Shown here: positions 49,381 to 56,783 of the stretch, piece by piece
Numbering within the stretch: the stretch's first letter is position 1
Layout: each line of letters opens with the position of its first letter
Source of the DNA: Candidatus Rokuibacteriota bacterium
GTDB taxonomy: Bacteria > Methylomirabilota > Methylomirabilia > Rokubacteriales > CSP1-6
DNA: 56,783 nucleotides
Reading direction: 5' to 3'
NCBI GenBank assembly: GCA_003221515.1
Contig: QHSI01000132.1
Coordinates: forward strand, 1 to 56,783
Program-made: the position numbers and the translations under genes
Notes under the pieces: generated by a model
Databases searched by the model: none
What the model was told of the DNA's origin: nothing
The model's input: the letters and a program-made list of their open reading frames with translations, nothing else

Positions 49381-50196
49381 GTGTGGTGGCCGAGCACGGA
49401 TTCCTCGATCGCGCCCTCTGGGGTTGTCGTCGTGACCGTGAACTACAACACGAAGCGCCTTGTCTCCATGCTGCTGTGGTCGCTCTACCGATTCTTGGGC
49501 TCCGAGCTCCGCTCCGTGGTCGTGGTCGACAACGGATCATCGGACGGCTCCACTGAAGTCCTCCAAGCCTGCGCTCGCGCTGATCTGTGCGAGCTGATCC
49601 CGAACGGCGCGAACCGCTACCACGGCCCGGCCATCAGCCAGGCGCTGTCTCATTGCGCTTCGCGCGCTACGGGCGCTCGGGGCGATCGTCCGTGGCTCTG
49701 GCTATTGGATTCGGACTGCGTGGTGGCACGACCGGATGCGGCGACCGCGGCAATGTCGGCGGCCAGAGCTAGCGGCGCCGCGCTTCTCGGCGAGGCCGCG
49801 TGGAACCCATGGCACGAGGACGTGCGGTTGTGCGGGTACTCACTCCTTATCGATCCCGCCCGCGCTTGGCGCCCCGAGATTGGACCGTTCCTCGACGGAG
49901 GCGATCCGGTTGGCGACTTCGAGCAATCGTGTCGACGTGTTCAAGTGCCGATGGCCGCGTTTCCATTCACGGCGAACGGATTCATCGTGCATCTCGGCCG
50001 GGGCACGCTGGCCGGCGTCTACGAGCGCCGCGAAGTCTCGAACGTCTTCTTCGGCTGGGCTGAGGGCCATCATGCGCCGCACTTCCAGCAGGTTTCCGAA
50101 GCGCCGGCCAGGTACTCGGCGCTGCTCGAGGAGTTCGCTGAGGCGGCGGGTAACCTGGGGCCGGAGCAGCTGGTGAGCGCGTGTCGCCGGACTTGA
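49381..50196 (+). CDS. Glycosyltransferase family 2-like protein
   Basis: 271-aa GT-A fold protein. VVVVTVNYNTKRLV at the N-terminus, VVVVDNGSSDGSTEVL (about 47-62) for nucleotide-sugar binding, and LWLLDSDCVV as the metal DxD-type motif. The second half is short and poorly conserved, so acceptor and product are unknown; rhamnosyltransferase-like enzymes are the nearest match by eye. The start is GTG at 49381 immediately after the SDR stop, without a separate ribosome site. Codon use looks less GC-biased than neighbours. Confidence 0.78.
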   Translation: MWWPSTDSSIAPSGVVVVTVNYNTKRLVSMLLWSLYRFLGSELRSVVVVDNGSSDGSTEVLQACARADLCELIPNGANRYHGPAISQALSHCASRATGARGDRPWLWLLDSDCVVARPDAATAAMSAARASGAALLGEAAWNPWHEDVRLCGYSLLIDPARAWRPEIGPFLDGGDPVGDFEQSCRRVQVPMAAFPFTANGFIVHLGRGTLAGVYERREVSNVFFGWAEGHHAPHFQQVSEAPARYSALLEEFAEAAGNLGPEQLVSACRRT

Positions 50197-50208
50197 GCGG
50201 AGAACATC

Positions 50209-50892
50209 ATGCATAAGCTGAACATCGATTCGTGGTTCTTGAACAAAGCGAAGCAGACACGCGACGGCCGGCTCAATGCCTATGACACGCTCGAGGCGCG
50301 CAAGACGGCGCTCGTTGTCGTCGACATGCAGAATTATTTCGTCGCCGACGGTATGCCGGGCTGTGCGGCCGAGGCGCGGACGATCGTGCCCAACATCAAC
50401 CGTCTAGCCCAGGCAACGCGGACGGCCGGCGGGACGGTGATCTGGATCCAGACCGAAGCGCTCATTGCGGACCCACTGGACTGGGCGAACCGCAAGGAAG
50501 CGACGAGCGCCGCGAGGTGGACGGAGCGCCAGTCGCTTCTGGCAAGATCCGGCGAGGGATTTCCGATCTATCGCGCCTGCGCGGTCCTGCCCGAGGACAA
50601 GATTGCGATCAAGTACCGCTACTCGGCATTCATTCCCTATCCGTCGGAGCTGGATGACCTGCTGCGCAAGCACGGCATCGATACGCTGCTCGTCACCGGC
50701 GTGGCCACCAGCACGTGCTGCGAGTCGACGGCGCGTGACGCGGCCATGTGGGGCTACCGCACGATCATGGTCTCCGACGGCAACGCCGACCACACGGAGG
50801 CCCTGCACAATCACACACTGGGAAAGTTCCTGGTGACCTTCGGCGACGTTCGGGCGACCGACGAATTGCTCACGAGGTTGAAGGGGGAGTAG
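50209..50892 (+). CDS. Isochorismatase-family cysteine hydrolase
   Basis: 227-aa cysteine hydrolase of the isochorismatase/nicotinamidase/N-carbamoylsarcosine amidohydrolase family. The triad is visible: D39 (ALVVVDMQNYF), K135 (AIKYRYSAF) and C170 (GVATSTCCESTARDA). The N-terminal 30 residues extend beyond the minimal domain. A GGAG site precedes the ATG at 50209. It may act on an amide or carbamoyl intermediate, consistent with the hydantoin- and amide-processing genes elsewhere in the window (inference). Confidence 0.92.
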   Translation: MHKLNIDSWFLNKAKQTRDGRLNAYDTLEARKTALVVVDMQNYFVADGMPGCAAEARTIVPNINRLAQATRTAGGTVIWIQTEALIADPLDWANRKEATSAARWTERQSLLARSGEGFPIYRACAVLPEDKIAIKYRYSAFIPYPSELDDLLRKHGIDTLLVTGVATSTCCESTARDAAMWGYRTIMVSDGNADHTEALHNHTLGKFLVTFGDVRATDELLTRLKGE

Positions 50893-50897
50893 AAGCG

Positions 50898-51689
50898 TCA
50901 GTTCCCCATCACGAGCCCGCCGTCGACGTTGATGGCCTGGCCGGTCATATAGTCGGAGTCGGGGCCGGCGAGGAACGCGACGACGCTCGCGACGTCTTCC
51001 GGGCGCTCCGGTCGCCCGAGCGGGATCGGACGGATCCTCCGCTTCCAGGTCTCGCCGGGAGCGCGGCCTTCGAGCGCGCCCCACTCCTTGTCGATCTGCT
51101 CCCACATGGCGGTGTCGACCGCGCCCGGGCACACGCAGTTCGACGTGATCCGATGGGCGGCCAGCGCCTGCGCCGCCGAGCGCGTGAGACTCACCACGCC
51201 GGCCTTCGAGGCCGAGTACGGCGTCATCAAGTGATTGCCGCCACGATACGACGCGATCGACGCGGTCTGGATGAGCTTGCCGCGAAGCTCCGAGCCGGCG
51301 ATGAGCCCCTGATCGAGCATGCGGCGGCTCGCGGCCTGCAGCACGAAGAACACGGCGCGCAGGTTCACGGCCATGACCCGGTCCCACTCGTCCTCCGTCA
51401 CCTCGAGCATCGGCTGCACGCGGATGACCCCGGCGTTGTTGAAGAGCACGTCGAGCCGGCCGAACCGCCGGTACGGCTCCTCGAGCATGCGCTCGATGTC
51501 CGGATGCCGGGTGACGTCGGCCCTCACCGACACCTGGCCGAGCTCGGCGGCGAGCTTCTCGACGCCGGCGCCGTCCTGATCGGCCAGCACCAGCCGCGCG
51601 CCTTCAGCGGCCAGCCGGCGCGCGCACGCCGCGCCGATCCCACGCGCCGCGCCCGTGATCAGCGCGGTCCTTCCGTCGAGCTGCCCCAT
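50898..51689 (-). CDS. Short-chain dehydrogenase/reductase
   Basis: 263-aa classical SDR. TGAARGIG (12-19), Asp37 after strand 2 (VLADQDG, suggests NAD), NNAG (84-87), Ser144, Tyr158 and Lys162 (YSASK), and PGAVDTAMW. A GAGAGGT ribosome site precedes the ATG. It has the same architecture as the SDR at 48603 but low identity, so it is not a recent duplicate. Its leader carries the hairpin repeat at 51714-51767. It converges with the isochorismatase-like gene, 5 nt apart. Confidence 0.93.
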   Translation of the reverse strand: MGQLDGRTALITGAARGIGAACARRLAAEGARLVLADQDGAGVEKLAAELGQVSVRADVTRHPDIERMLEEPYRRFGRLDVLFNNAGVIRVQPMLEVTEDEWDRVMAVNLRAVFFVLQAASRRMLDQGLIAGSELRGKLIQTASIASYRGGNHLMTPYSASKAGVVSLTRSAAQALAAHRITSNCVCPGAVDTAMWEQIDKEWGALEGRAPGETWKRRIRPIPLGRPERPEDVASVVAFLAGPDSDYMTGQAINVDGGLVMGN

Positions 51690-51713
51690 GCCGCACCTCT
51701 CTCGTCGTCATAG

Positions 51714-51767
51714 GCGCACCTCGGCCGGCGGGGCCCCAGCCCCGCGACGGCCTGCAGCGCGCACTGC
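51714..51767 (-). repeat. Leader-located hairpin repeat, copy 2
   Basis: 54-nt element nearly identical to 20851-20901 apart from a 2-nt and a 1-nt insertion and a few substitutions. The stem is GCGGGGC/GCCCCGC around CCCA, extended by GGCCG/CGGCC. It ends 24 nt upstream of the minus-strand SDR start, again just before the ribosome site. Confidence 0.7.
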
Positions 51768-51851
51768 ATTCGGTGTATATCAGAGGTCTCGGACGTCATC
51801 ACCTGGCCGAGGGCGTCGGCGGCCCATAGCGGTCAACGAGAGGAGACGATC

Positions 51852-52271
51852 ATGGCGTTCCGCATCAACCACATCCACCTGAAGTCCCCCGATCCGCGGA
51901 AGACGGCCGAGTGGTACGTGCGGGCCTTCAACTTCAAGATCATCAGCGACGAGACGCGCGTCTTCGGCGACCGCTTCGTGCGCTGCCAGAGCGAGGACGG
52001 CGGAATGGCCGTCAACATCTCGGGCGCGCGCACCGGTGAGAAGCTGGGCCCAGGCGACGCGAGCCCCCATCATGGCCTCGAGCACTTCGGGTTCGACTCG
52101 ACCCACCTCGAGACCGACATCAAGCGGCTCGAAGGGTTGGGCGCCCGGCTGCTGGAGGGGCCGATCCAGAATCCCAACGGTCCGCGGATCGCGTTCATGT
52201 GGGCGCCCGACGACACGCGCGTCGAGCTGATCGAGCCGCGCAAGGCCGGCATCTCCGGCGGCTGCTGCTGA
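51852..52271 (+). CDS. VOC (glyoxalase/bleomycin-resistance) family protein
   Basis: 139-aa single-chain VOC protein with two beta-alpha-beta-beta-beta repeats: INHIHLKSPDPRKTAEWYVRAF (about 5-26) and GLEHFGFDSTHLETDIKRLEGLG. Metal-ligand candidates are His7/His9, His75/His78 and Glu in TRVELIEPR. The C-terminus ends SGGCC, an unusual Cys pair. AGGAGA precedes the ATG. Such proteins may be dioxygenases, isomerases or resistance proteins; function not determinable. Confidence 0.88.
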   Translation: MAFRINHIHLKSPDPRKTAEWYVRAFNFKIISDETRVFGDRFVRCQSEDGGMAVNISGARTGEKLGPGDASPHHGLEHFGFDSTHLETDIKRLEGLGARLLEGPIQNPNGPRIAFMWAPDDTRVELIEPRKAGISGGCC

Positions 52272-52338
52272 GGCCGCCGCCATCGCTCGCGCGCGGCGCG
52301 TGACGCGCGCCCGGGGCTCCACGGGCGCACATGGATCG

Positions 52339-53223
52339 GTGAAGCTGACGCACCTGGGTGCGGCCGGCTGGGAGATCACGGACGGTCAGCGGGTGATCCT
52401 GCTGGATCCGTATCTCTCACGCCTGCGGTATCGGGGACGCTTCGGCAACATGGACACGCCCGAGGTGCCGGGCGACACGCGCCGCGCGTTCGCGATGGGC
52501 GAAGACCTCGTGTCCGACACCGCCGCGGCCGACGCGAGGATCACTCGCGCGGACCTCATCTTGATCTCGCACTCGCACTTCAACCACTCGATCGACATGC
52601 CCCACATCGCCCGCAAGACCGGTGCGACCGTGATCGGCACCGAGAGCACGGCCAACCTCGCGCGCGCCGGCGGGGTGCCCGAGGCGCAGATCCTCACCGT
52701 GCGCGGCGGCGAGGACTACGAGCTCGGCGCGCTGTCGGTCAAGGTGATCCCGAGCCTGCACTCGGCGCTGAGCGGCAAGCACTACTACGACGGGCGCGTC
52801 GTGCCGTCTGGCTTCGCCGGCCCGCGCCGCCTGGACAACGACATCGAGGGCGGGACGCTCGCGTATCTCCTGCGTCTGGCCGGCTACCGCATCCTCTGGT
52901 TCGGCTCGATGAACTACATCGAGCGCGAGGTGCAGGGGCTGCGACCGGACGTGGCCATGATCGCGGCCGCGCGCCAACGCCTCGAGATCCACGACTACAC
53001 CGGGCGGCTGATGCGCGCGCTCGACCACCCGCGTCTGGTGCTCGCCACGCACTGGGACGAGCAATCCCTGCCCTACGGCGCGCCGCAAGACGAGCGGCTG
53101 CGCGAGGCCGAGGTATTCGTGAAAGAGGTCAAGGCGGTGTCGCCGCGGACGCGCGTCATCGTCCCCCGCCACTTCCAATCTCACACGCTCGAGCCGAAGC
53201 GCCCGAGCGCGCGAAAACCGTAG
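52339..53223 (+). CDS. MBL-fold metal-dependent hydrolase with altered metal motif
   Basis: About 294-aa metallo-beta-lactamase-fold protein (UlaG/RomA-like). The metal motif is HSHFNH (H78, H80, N82, H83), so the second-site Asp is Asn; the later Asp ligand position reads WFGSMN instead of the usual GDT, while IPSLHSA and THWDEQ supply His residues. A single-metal or non-hydrolytic role is possible. GTG at 52339 gives the normal start KLTHLGAAGWEI; GTG at 52300 would add 13 residues. It converges with proS. Confidence 0.85.
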   Translation: MKLTHLGAAGWEITDGQRVILLDPYLSRLRYRGRFGNMDTPEVPGDTRRAFAMGEDLVSDTAAADARITRADLILISHSHFNHSIDMPHIARKTGATVIGTESTANLARAGGVPEAQILTVRGGEDYELGALSVKVIPSLHSALSGKHYYDGRVVPSGFAGPRRLDNDIEGGTLAYLLRLAGYRILWFGSMNYIEREVQGLRPDVAMIAAARQRLEIHDYTGRLMRALDHPRLVLATHWDEQSLPYGAPQDERLREAEVFVKEVKAVSPRTRVIVPRHFQSHTLEPKRPSARKP

Positions 53224-53233
53224 AGGTCTTCGC

Positions 53234-54673
53234 CTAGTAGGCGCGGCCGAAGATCGCCACCTGCTTGGCCGGCCGGCCGGTGCCGATGCAGGGACCTTCG
53301 CCGCCGGGCTGCTCCAGCGGAATGCAGCGGATCGTGGCCTTCGTCTCTTCCTTGATCTGGGCCTCGCGATCGGCGTCGCCTGCCCACCACACCCGACAGA
53401 AGAGCCCGGCCTCGATCGCCTGCTTGAGCTCGTCGTAGGTCCGGGGCTCCGACGTGTTGGCCCGCATGAACGTGAGCGCCCGCTCGTACATCGACTTGTG
53501 GATCGACTCGAGCATGGCCGTCACCGCGCCGCCGAGTCCTTCCTCCGGCGCGAACGACTTGCCGGCCTTCCCGGGCGTGTCGCGCCGGGCCAGGACGACC
53601 GAGCGCTTCTCGACATCCCGTGGGCCGATCTCGATGCGGAGCGGCACGCCCCGCATCTCCCAGTCGTTGAACTTGAAGCCGGGCGTGACGCCGTCGCGCT
53701 CGTCGAGCTTCACGCGTACGCCGCCCGCCACGAGCTGCTTCCTGACGCGCCTCGCGGCCTCGAGCACCGTGGCGCGCTCGGCGTCGCTCCGGTAGATCGG
53801 CACGATGACGACCTGGTGCGGCGCCAGCCGCGGCGGCAGGACCAGCCCCTGGTCGTCGCCGTGGACCATGATGATGGCGCCGATGAAGCGGGTCGAGAGC
53901 CCCCACGACGTCGTCCAGCAGTGCTGCAGCTCGTTGCCCTGGTCGAGGTACTTGATGTCGAACGCCTTGGCGAAGTTCTGGCCGAGATTGTGCGACGTGC
54001 CGGCCTGCAGCGCCCGCTTGTCGCCCATCATCGCCTCGATCGTGTACGAGTGGACGGCGCCGGCGAATTTCTCGGCCTGTGACTTGATGCCGGGGATCAC
54101 CGGTACCGCGGCTTCGTTGACGGCGAAGTCGGTGTACACGTCGAGCATCTGGCGCGTCTCGGCCTCGGCCTCGTCGTAGGTCGCGTGGGCGGTGTGGCCC
54201 TCCTGCCACCAGAACTCGAGCGTTCGCAGAAAGAGCTTGGTGCGAAGCTCCCAGCGGACGACGCTGTTCCACTGGTTGATCAGCACTGGTAAATCGCGAT
54301 ACGACTTGATCCAGTTCGCGTAGGCGTGGCCGATGATCGTCTCGGACGTCGGGCGGACGATCAGGGGCTCGGTCAGCTCCTCGCCGCCGCCGATCGTCAC
54401 CACCGCCAGCTCGGGCGCGAACCCCTCGACGTGCTGCTTTTCCTTCTCGAGGAACGATTTGGGAATGAACAGCGGGAACGCGGCGTTCACGTGGCCGGTG
54501 GCCTTGAAGCGCCGGTCGAGGGCGCCCTGGATGTTCTCCCAGAGCGCCCAGCCGTAGGGCTTCACGATCATGCAGCCGCGCACCGGCGCGTAGTCCGCCA
54601 TGTCAGCGCGCAGCACGAGCTGGTTGTACCACTCGTTGAAGTCCTGCTGCCGGGTCGGCAGGCTATCGGCCAT
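53234..54673 (-). CDS. proS: Prolyl-tRNA synthetase (archaeal/eukaryotic-type)
   Basis: 479-aa class II aminoacyl-tRNA synthetase charging tRNA-Pro. Motif 2 (QWNSVVRWELRTKLFLRTLEFWWQEGHTAHA, about 135-165) and motif 3 region GDDQGLVLPPRLAP are clear; the anticodon-binding domain follows and the C-terminal domain ends in IFGRAY with the terminal Tyr characteristic of this type. It lacks the editing insertion of the long bacterial ProRS. GGAGGTGG precedes the ATG. It is the only core-informational gene in the window. Confidence 0.96.
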   Translation of the reverse strand: MADSLPTRQQDFNEWYNQLVLRADMADYAPVRGCMIVKPYGWALWENIQGALDRRFKATGHVNAAFPLFIPKSFLEKEKQHVEGFAPELAVVTIGGGEELTEPLIVRPTSETIIGHAYANWIKSYRDLPVLINQWNSVVRWELRTKLFLRTLEFWWQEGHTAHATYDEAEAETRQMLDVYTDFAVNEAAVPVIPGIKSQAEKFAGAVHSYTIEAMMGDKRALQAGTSHNLGQNFAKAFDIKYLDQGNELQHCWTTSWGLSTRFIGAIIMVHGDDQGLVLPPRLAPHQVVIVPIYRSDAERATVLEAARRVRKQLVAGGVRVKLDERDGVTPGFKFNDWEMRGVPLRIEIGPRDVEKRSVVLARRDTPGKAGKSFAPEEGLGGAVTAMLESIHKSMYERALTFMRANTSEPRTYDELKQAIEAGLFCRVWWAGDADREAQIKEETKATIRCIPLEQPGGEGPCIGTGRPAKQVAIFGRAY

Positions 54674-54694
54674 CCGCCACCTCCGAGCGCACCG

Positions 54695-55822
54695 TCATCC
54701 CACGCGCTCGAGGATGTGGACGCCGCGCCCGCGGTCGACCAGGTACATGAGCCCGCGATCGTCGACGCACACGTCGTTGCTGCTCACGCGCGCCGAGCCC
54801 GCGGGCACGGGCGGCACGAAGTGCGCGACCTCGCGCGGCGCGTGCGGCTTCGCGATGTCCACGATGCGCAGGCCGTTGGCGAACCACGCCACCGGGATCT
54901 CGGTGGACGTGATCGCCTCGCACGGCTGATGGCAACCGGTCATGTCCGGCTGCGGGCCCTCGACGCCGTCGACCTGGAAGCTCGCGAACGGCACGGGCTT
55001 CTTCTCGTCGGTGATGTCGACCAGCCACAGGAACGCGGGTGGCCCGGGCTCGAGCTTGGCCACGTCTTCGTCCGCCACCAGCATGACGCGCCGGCCGTTG
55101 AGCGGAAACGGCACGGGCAGCGCCGTGTGGGTCGGCGTCAGGAACGGCGGGCTCCAGTCGAGCCCGGAGACGAAGCGCGGCTTCGCGAGGTCCTCCACGT
55201 CGAGGATGACGAAGCCACCGTGCCAGTAGCTGACGTAGAGCCGGTTGCCGAGACGGATCGGATGGTGGCAGCGGTGGTGCCGTCCCGACCACGACGGTGT
55301 CTCGCCGCCGGCCGTCCACTGCCCGGGCATCCACCAGCGGCCGACCTCTTGCGGCCGGCTCGGGTCGGCCAGATCGAGGATCAGCATGATGTTGCCGACG
55401 TACCCCTCCATCTCCGGCGAGAGGTAGGCGTAGCGGCCGTCGAAGGTGAAGCGATGGACGCCGGTGCCGCCGCTGCGCCACAGCGTGATCTCGCGAGGCC
55501 GGCTCGGATTCGACACGTCGTAGATGCCGAGCCCACGCGGCGGATTCGGCGACGACGGCTGGCCGCCGTGGGCTTCGCGGTTCACGAGCATGAGGCCGTG
55601 GGCGGCGCGCACCTTGTGCGAGTGCGTGCCCGGCGGCACCTCGATCGACGCGAGCTGTCGGGGTCGGGCCGGATCGCTCACGTCCACCAGCGTGGTGCCG
55701 TGCGGCGCCTTCATGTGCGCGATGAACGCCACGCGCCCGTCGACGACCACCTGCCCGCCGCCCGGGCAATCGAAGTAGCCGACCTGCTTCACGCCCTTGG
55801 CACTGGCACCGTTACCGCTCAT
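54695..55822 (-). CDS. LVIVD-repeat beta-propeller protein
   Basis: 375-aa protein with repeated strands of the form TTLVDVSDPARP, GLGIYDVSNPSRP, LILDLADPSRP, VILDVEDLAKP, LWLVDITDEKKP and LRIVDIAKPHAP, typical of LVIVD repeats that build a propeller. His-rich segments (SHKVRAAHG, RHHRCHHP, GCHQPCE) suggest a metal site, as in selenium-binding-protein-like methanethiol oxidases, but that link is only suggestive. No signal peptide. Start ATG at 55822 with GGGAGAG upstream; a longer frame exists but overlaps the divergent promoter. Located 21 nt after proS reads in the same direction but upstream of it is this gene, so they may share a transcript. Confidence 0.85.
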   Translation of the reverse strand: MSGNGASAKGVKQVGYFDCPGGGQVVVDGRVAFIAHMKAPHGTTLVDVSDPARPRQLASIEVPPGTHSHKVRAAHGLMLVNREAHGGQPSSPNPPRGLGIYDVSNPSRPREITLWRSGGTGVHRFTFDGRYAYLSPEMEGYVGNIMLILDLADPSRPQEVGRWWMPGQWTAGGETPSWSGRHHRCHHPIRLGNRLYVSYWHGGFVILDVEDLAKPRFVSGLDWSPPFLTPTHTALPVPFPLNGRRVMLVADEDVAKLEPGPPAFLWLVDITDEKKPVPFASFQVDGVEGPQPDMTGCHQPCEAITSTEIPVAWFANGLRIVDIAKPHAPREVAHFVPPVPAGSARVSSNDVCVDDRGLMYLVDRGRGVHILERVG

Positions 55823-55902
55823 GTCGTCTCTCCCTGAGCTCCAGCCGGCCGCGTCGTTGGAAGTCGTCGCAGTGTACCAAGACTCGCCGGCCCGGTCTGG
55901 CG

Positions 55903-55908
55903 TATAGT
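55903..55908 (+). promoter_or_regulatory. Candidate -10 element of a leaderless promoter
   Basis: TATAGT ends 8 nt before the ATG at 55917, so transcription should start at the start codon itself. There is no ribosome-binding site in the gap. Confidence 0.45.
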
Positions 55909-55916
55909 ACTGCGCC

Positions 55917-56783
55917 ATGGCCCAGACACCCGCGTTCCCTCGACCGTTCGCGACGCTCCCAGAGATCCGCCGCGCCGCTCATGCCCGCCTGCCCCGCGAG
56001 GCGTGGAACTTCGGCGACGGCGCCAGCGAGTCCGAAGCGACGCGGCGCCGCAACCGCCGCCACCTGAACCGGCTCGCGATCGCGCAGAACGTCCTCGTCG
56101 ACGTGCGCGAGATCGATCTCAAGACGACCTTGCTCGGCGTGCCGCTCTCGTCGCCGGTCGGCATCGCGCCGATGGGCGGCCTCGTCCTCTTCCATCCCGA
56201 AGGGGACGTCGAGATGGCGCGCGGCGCCGGCAAGGCCGACACGCTCCAGTGGCTCTCGGGCGCGACCGGCTGGCCGGTCGAGGACGTGGCCAAGGCCGGC
56301 AAGGCTCCGCAGATGTTCCAGCTCTACCACCACGGCGATCGCGGCTGGGTGGGCGAGCTGCTCAAGCGCGTCGAGGCCTCGGGCTACAAGGCCGTCGCCC
56401 TCACCGTCGACACGCAGCACTACAGCCGGCGCGAGCGCGACATCCTCGCGCGCTGGAGCCCGCGCAAGGCGATGGAGATCGCGCCCAACCCGCGCGGGCC
56501 GTTCCACGACTACCAGATGCGCCTCACGTGGGCAGACGTCGAGTGGCTCATCAAGACCACGAAGCTGCCGGTCGGCCTCAAGGGCATCATGACCGTCGCC
56601 GACGCCAAGCGCGCCGCCGAGATGGGCGTGCGCCTCATCTGGGTGTCGAACCACGGCGGCCGGCAGCTCGACCACACGCAGTCGTCCATCGAGGCGCTGC
56701 CGCCCATCGTCGACGCGGTCGCCGGCCGGGCCGAGATCGTGATCGACGGCGGCTTCAACAGCGGCACGTCGGTGCTGAAGGGG
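55917..56783 (+). CDS. FMN-dependent 2-hydroxy-acid oxidase family protein, 3' end outside the window
   Basis: 289 codons, open to the window edge without a stop; the family is normally about 360-390 aa. The TIM-barrel motifs are in order: LPREAWNFGDGASE near the N-terminus, SSPVGIAPMG for FMN, FQLYHHGDRG, ALTVDTQ, the Lys in GLKGIMT, and the catalytic His-Arg motif WVSNHGGRQLDH (about residues 243-254), then EIVIDGGFNSG. It resembles lactate/glycolate/mandelate-type oxidases; the substrate is not readable. A leaderless start at ATG 55917 is likely. Confidence 0.92.
   Translation, partial: MAQTPAFPRPFATLPEIRRAAHARLPREAWNFGDGASESEATRRRNRRHLNRLAIAQNVLVDVREIDLKTTLLGVPLSSPVGIAPMGGLVLFHPEGDVEMARGAGKADTLQWLSGATGWPVEDVAKAGKAPQMFQLYHHGDRGWVGELLKRVEASGYKAVALTVDTQHYSRRERDILARWSPRKAMEIAPNPRGPFHDYQMRLTWADVEWLIKTTKLPVGLKGIMTVADAKRAAEMGVRLIWVSNHGGRQLDHTQSSIEALPPIVDAVAGRAEIVIDGGFNSGTSVLKG

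Noticed and set aside
1-56783. CRISPR arrays, tRNA/rRNA genes, insertion sequences or prophage genes
   Set aside because: No regularly spaced repeats, clover-leaf sequences, transposase or phage structural genes were seen on either strand.

Overview
The window is a GC-rich (roughly two-thirds GC by eye), densely packed bacterial chromosome segment. It carries about 54 genes on both strands, no rRNA or tRNA genes, and no intergenic gap above about 250 bases. The gene mix is oligopeptide-type ABC importers, amidohydrolases, hydantoinase/oxoprolinase, CoA-linked catabolism, SDRs, LLM flavoenzyme, tungsten aldehyde oxidoreductase with a MoaD partner, NIPSNAP protein, an orphan CoxL-like subunit and a UGSC-type selenoprotein. 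It resembles uncultivated soil or subsurface lineages such as Rokubacteria/Methylomirabilota. That placement is inference; no marker gene here settles it.

Layout. 1-4.5 kb (minus): an amidohydrolase heads an operon with a Tat-type substrate-binding protein and two DppBC-like permeases. 4.6-9.9 kb (minus): hyuA, hyuB and an ATPase that fuses GspA and GspB modules. 10-14.6 kb: NIPSNAP protein, an Asp-box propeller, a thiolase-like/OB-fold pair followed by a methyltransferase stub, and an SMP-30 lactonase. 14.7-20.8 kb: enoyl-CoA hydratase/amidohydrolase operon, then a CydDC-like fused ABC exporter with a tiny upstream gene. 21-22.8 kb: LysR regulator, broken transporter gene and a VapBC-type module. 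22.8-30.4 kb: deaminase-like amidohydrolase coupled to a CoxL-like subunit, then a peptide-binding protein, alpha/beta hydrolase and Ldh-family dehydrogenase whose end is fused to the antisense of a broken phosphoglycerate-dehydrogenase gene. 30.4-40 kb: O-methyltransferase, enolase-superfamily enzyme, DksA-like zinc finger, LLM oxidoreductase, MoaD/AOR pair, two convergent GNATs, an MBL hydrolase, an MFS transporter and a thioredoxin-like protein. 40-45.8 kb: Gfo/Idh/MocA oxidoreductase, ACMSD-like amidohydrolase, UGSC selenoprotein, FAD amine oxidase and a PEP-CTERM protein. 45.8-56.8 kb: CMD protein, Zn alcohol dehydrogenase, CoA transferase, SDRs, glycosyltransferase, isochorismatase-like hydrolase, VOC protein, MBL protein, proS, LVIVD-repeat protein and the start of an FMN-dependent 2-hydroxy-acid oxidase.

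The most striking feature is the UGSC gene (42043-43573, minus). An in-frame UGA after codon 99 is followed by Ser-Thr-Cys, giving a UxxC redox box. Homologous-looking coding continues beyond it. A hairpin with GGU in its apical loop starts a few bases downstream, as expected of a bacterial SECIS. The same gene also changes frame near 42950-42965, so it is either damaged, mis-sequenced or recoded twice.

Other recurring signals are three N-terminal gene stubs marking deletions, a roughly 52-base hairpin repeat placed just upstream of the ribosome-binding sites of two unrelated genes, a palindromic repeat at the hyuA/hyuB junction, a MoaD whose Gly-Gly is followed by a 15-residue tail, and several genes whose -10-like hexamer lies so close to the start codon that leaderless transcripts are likely.
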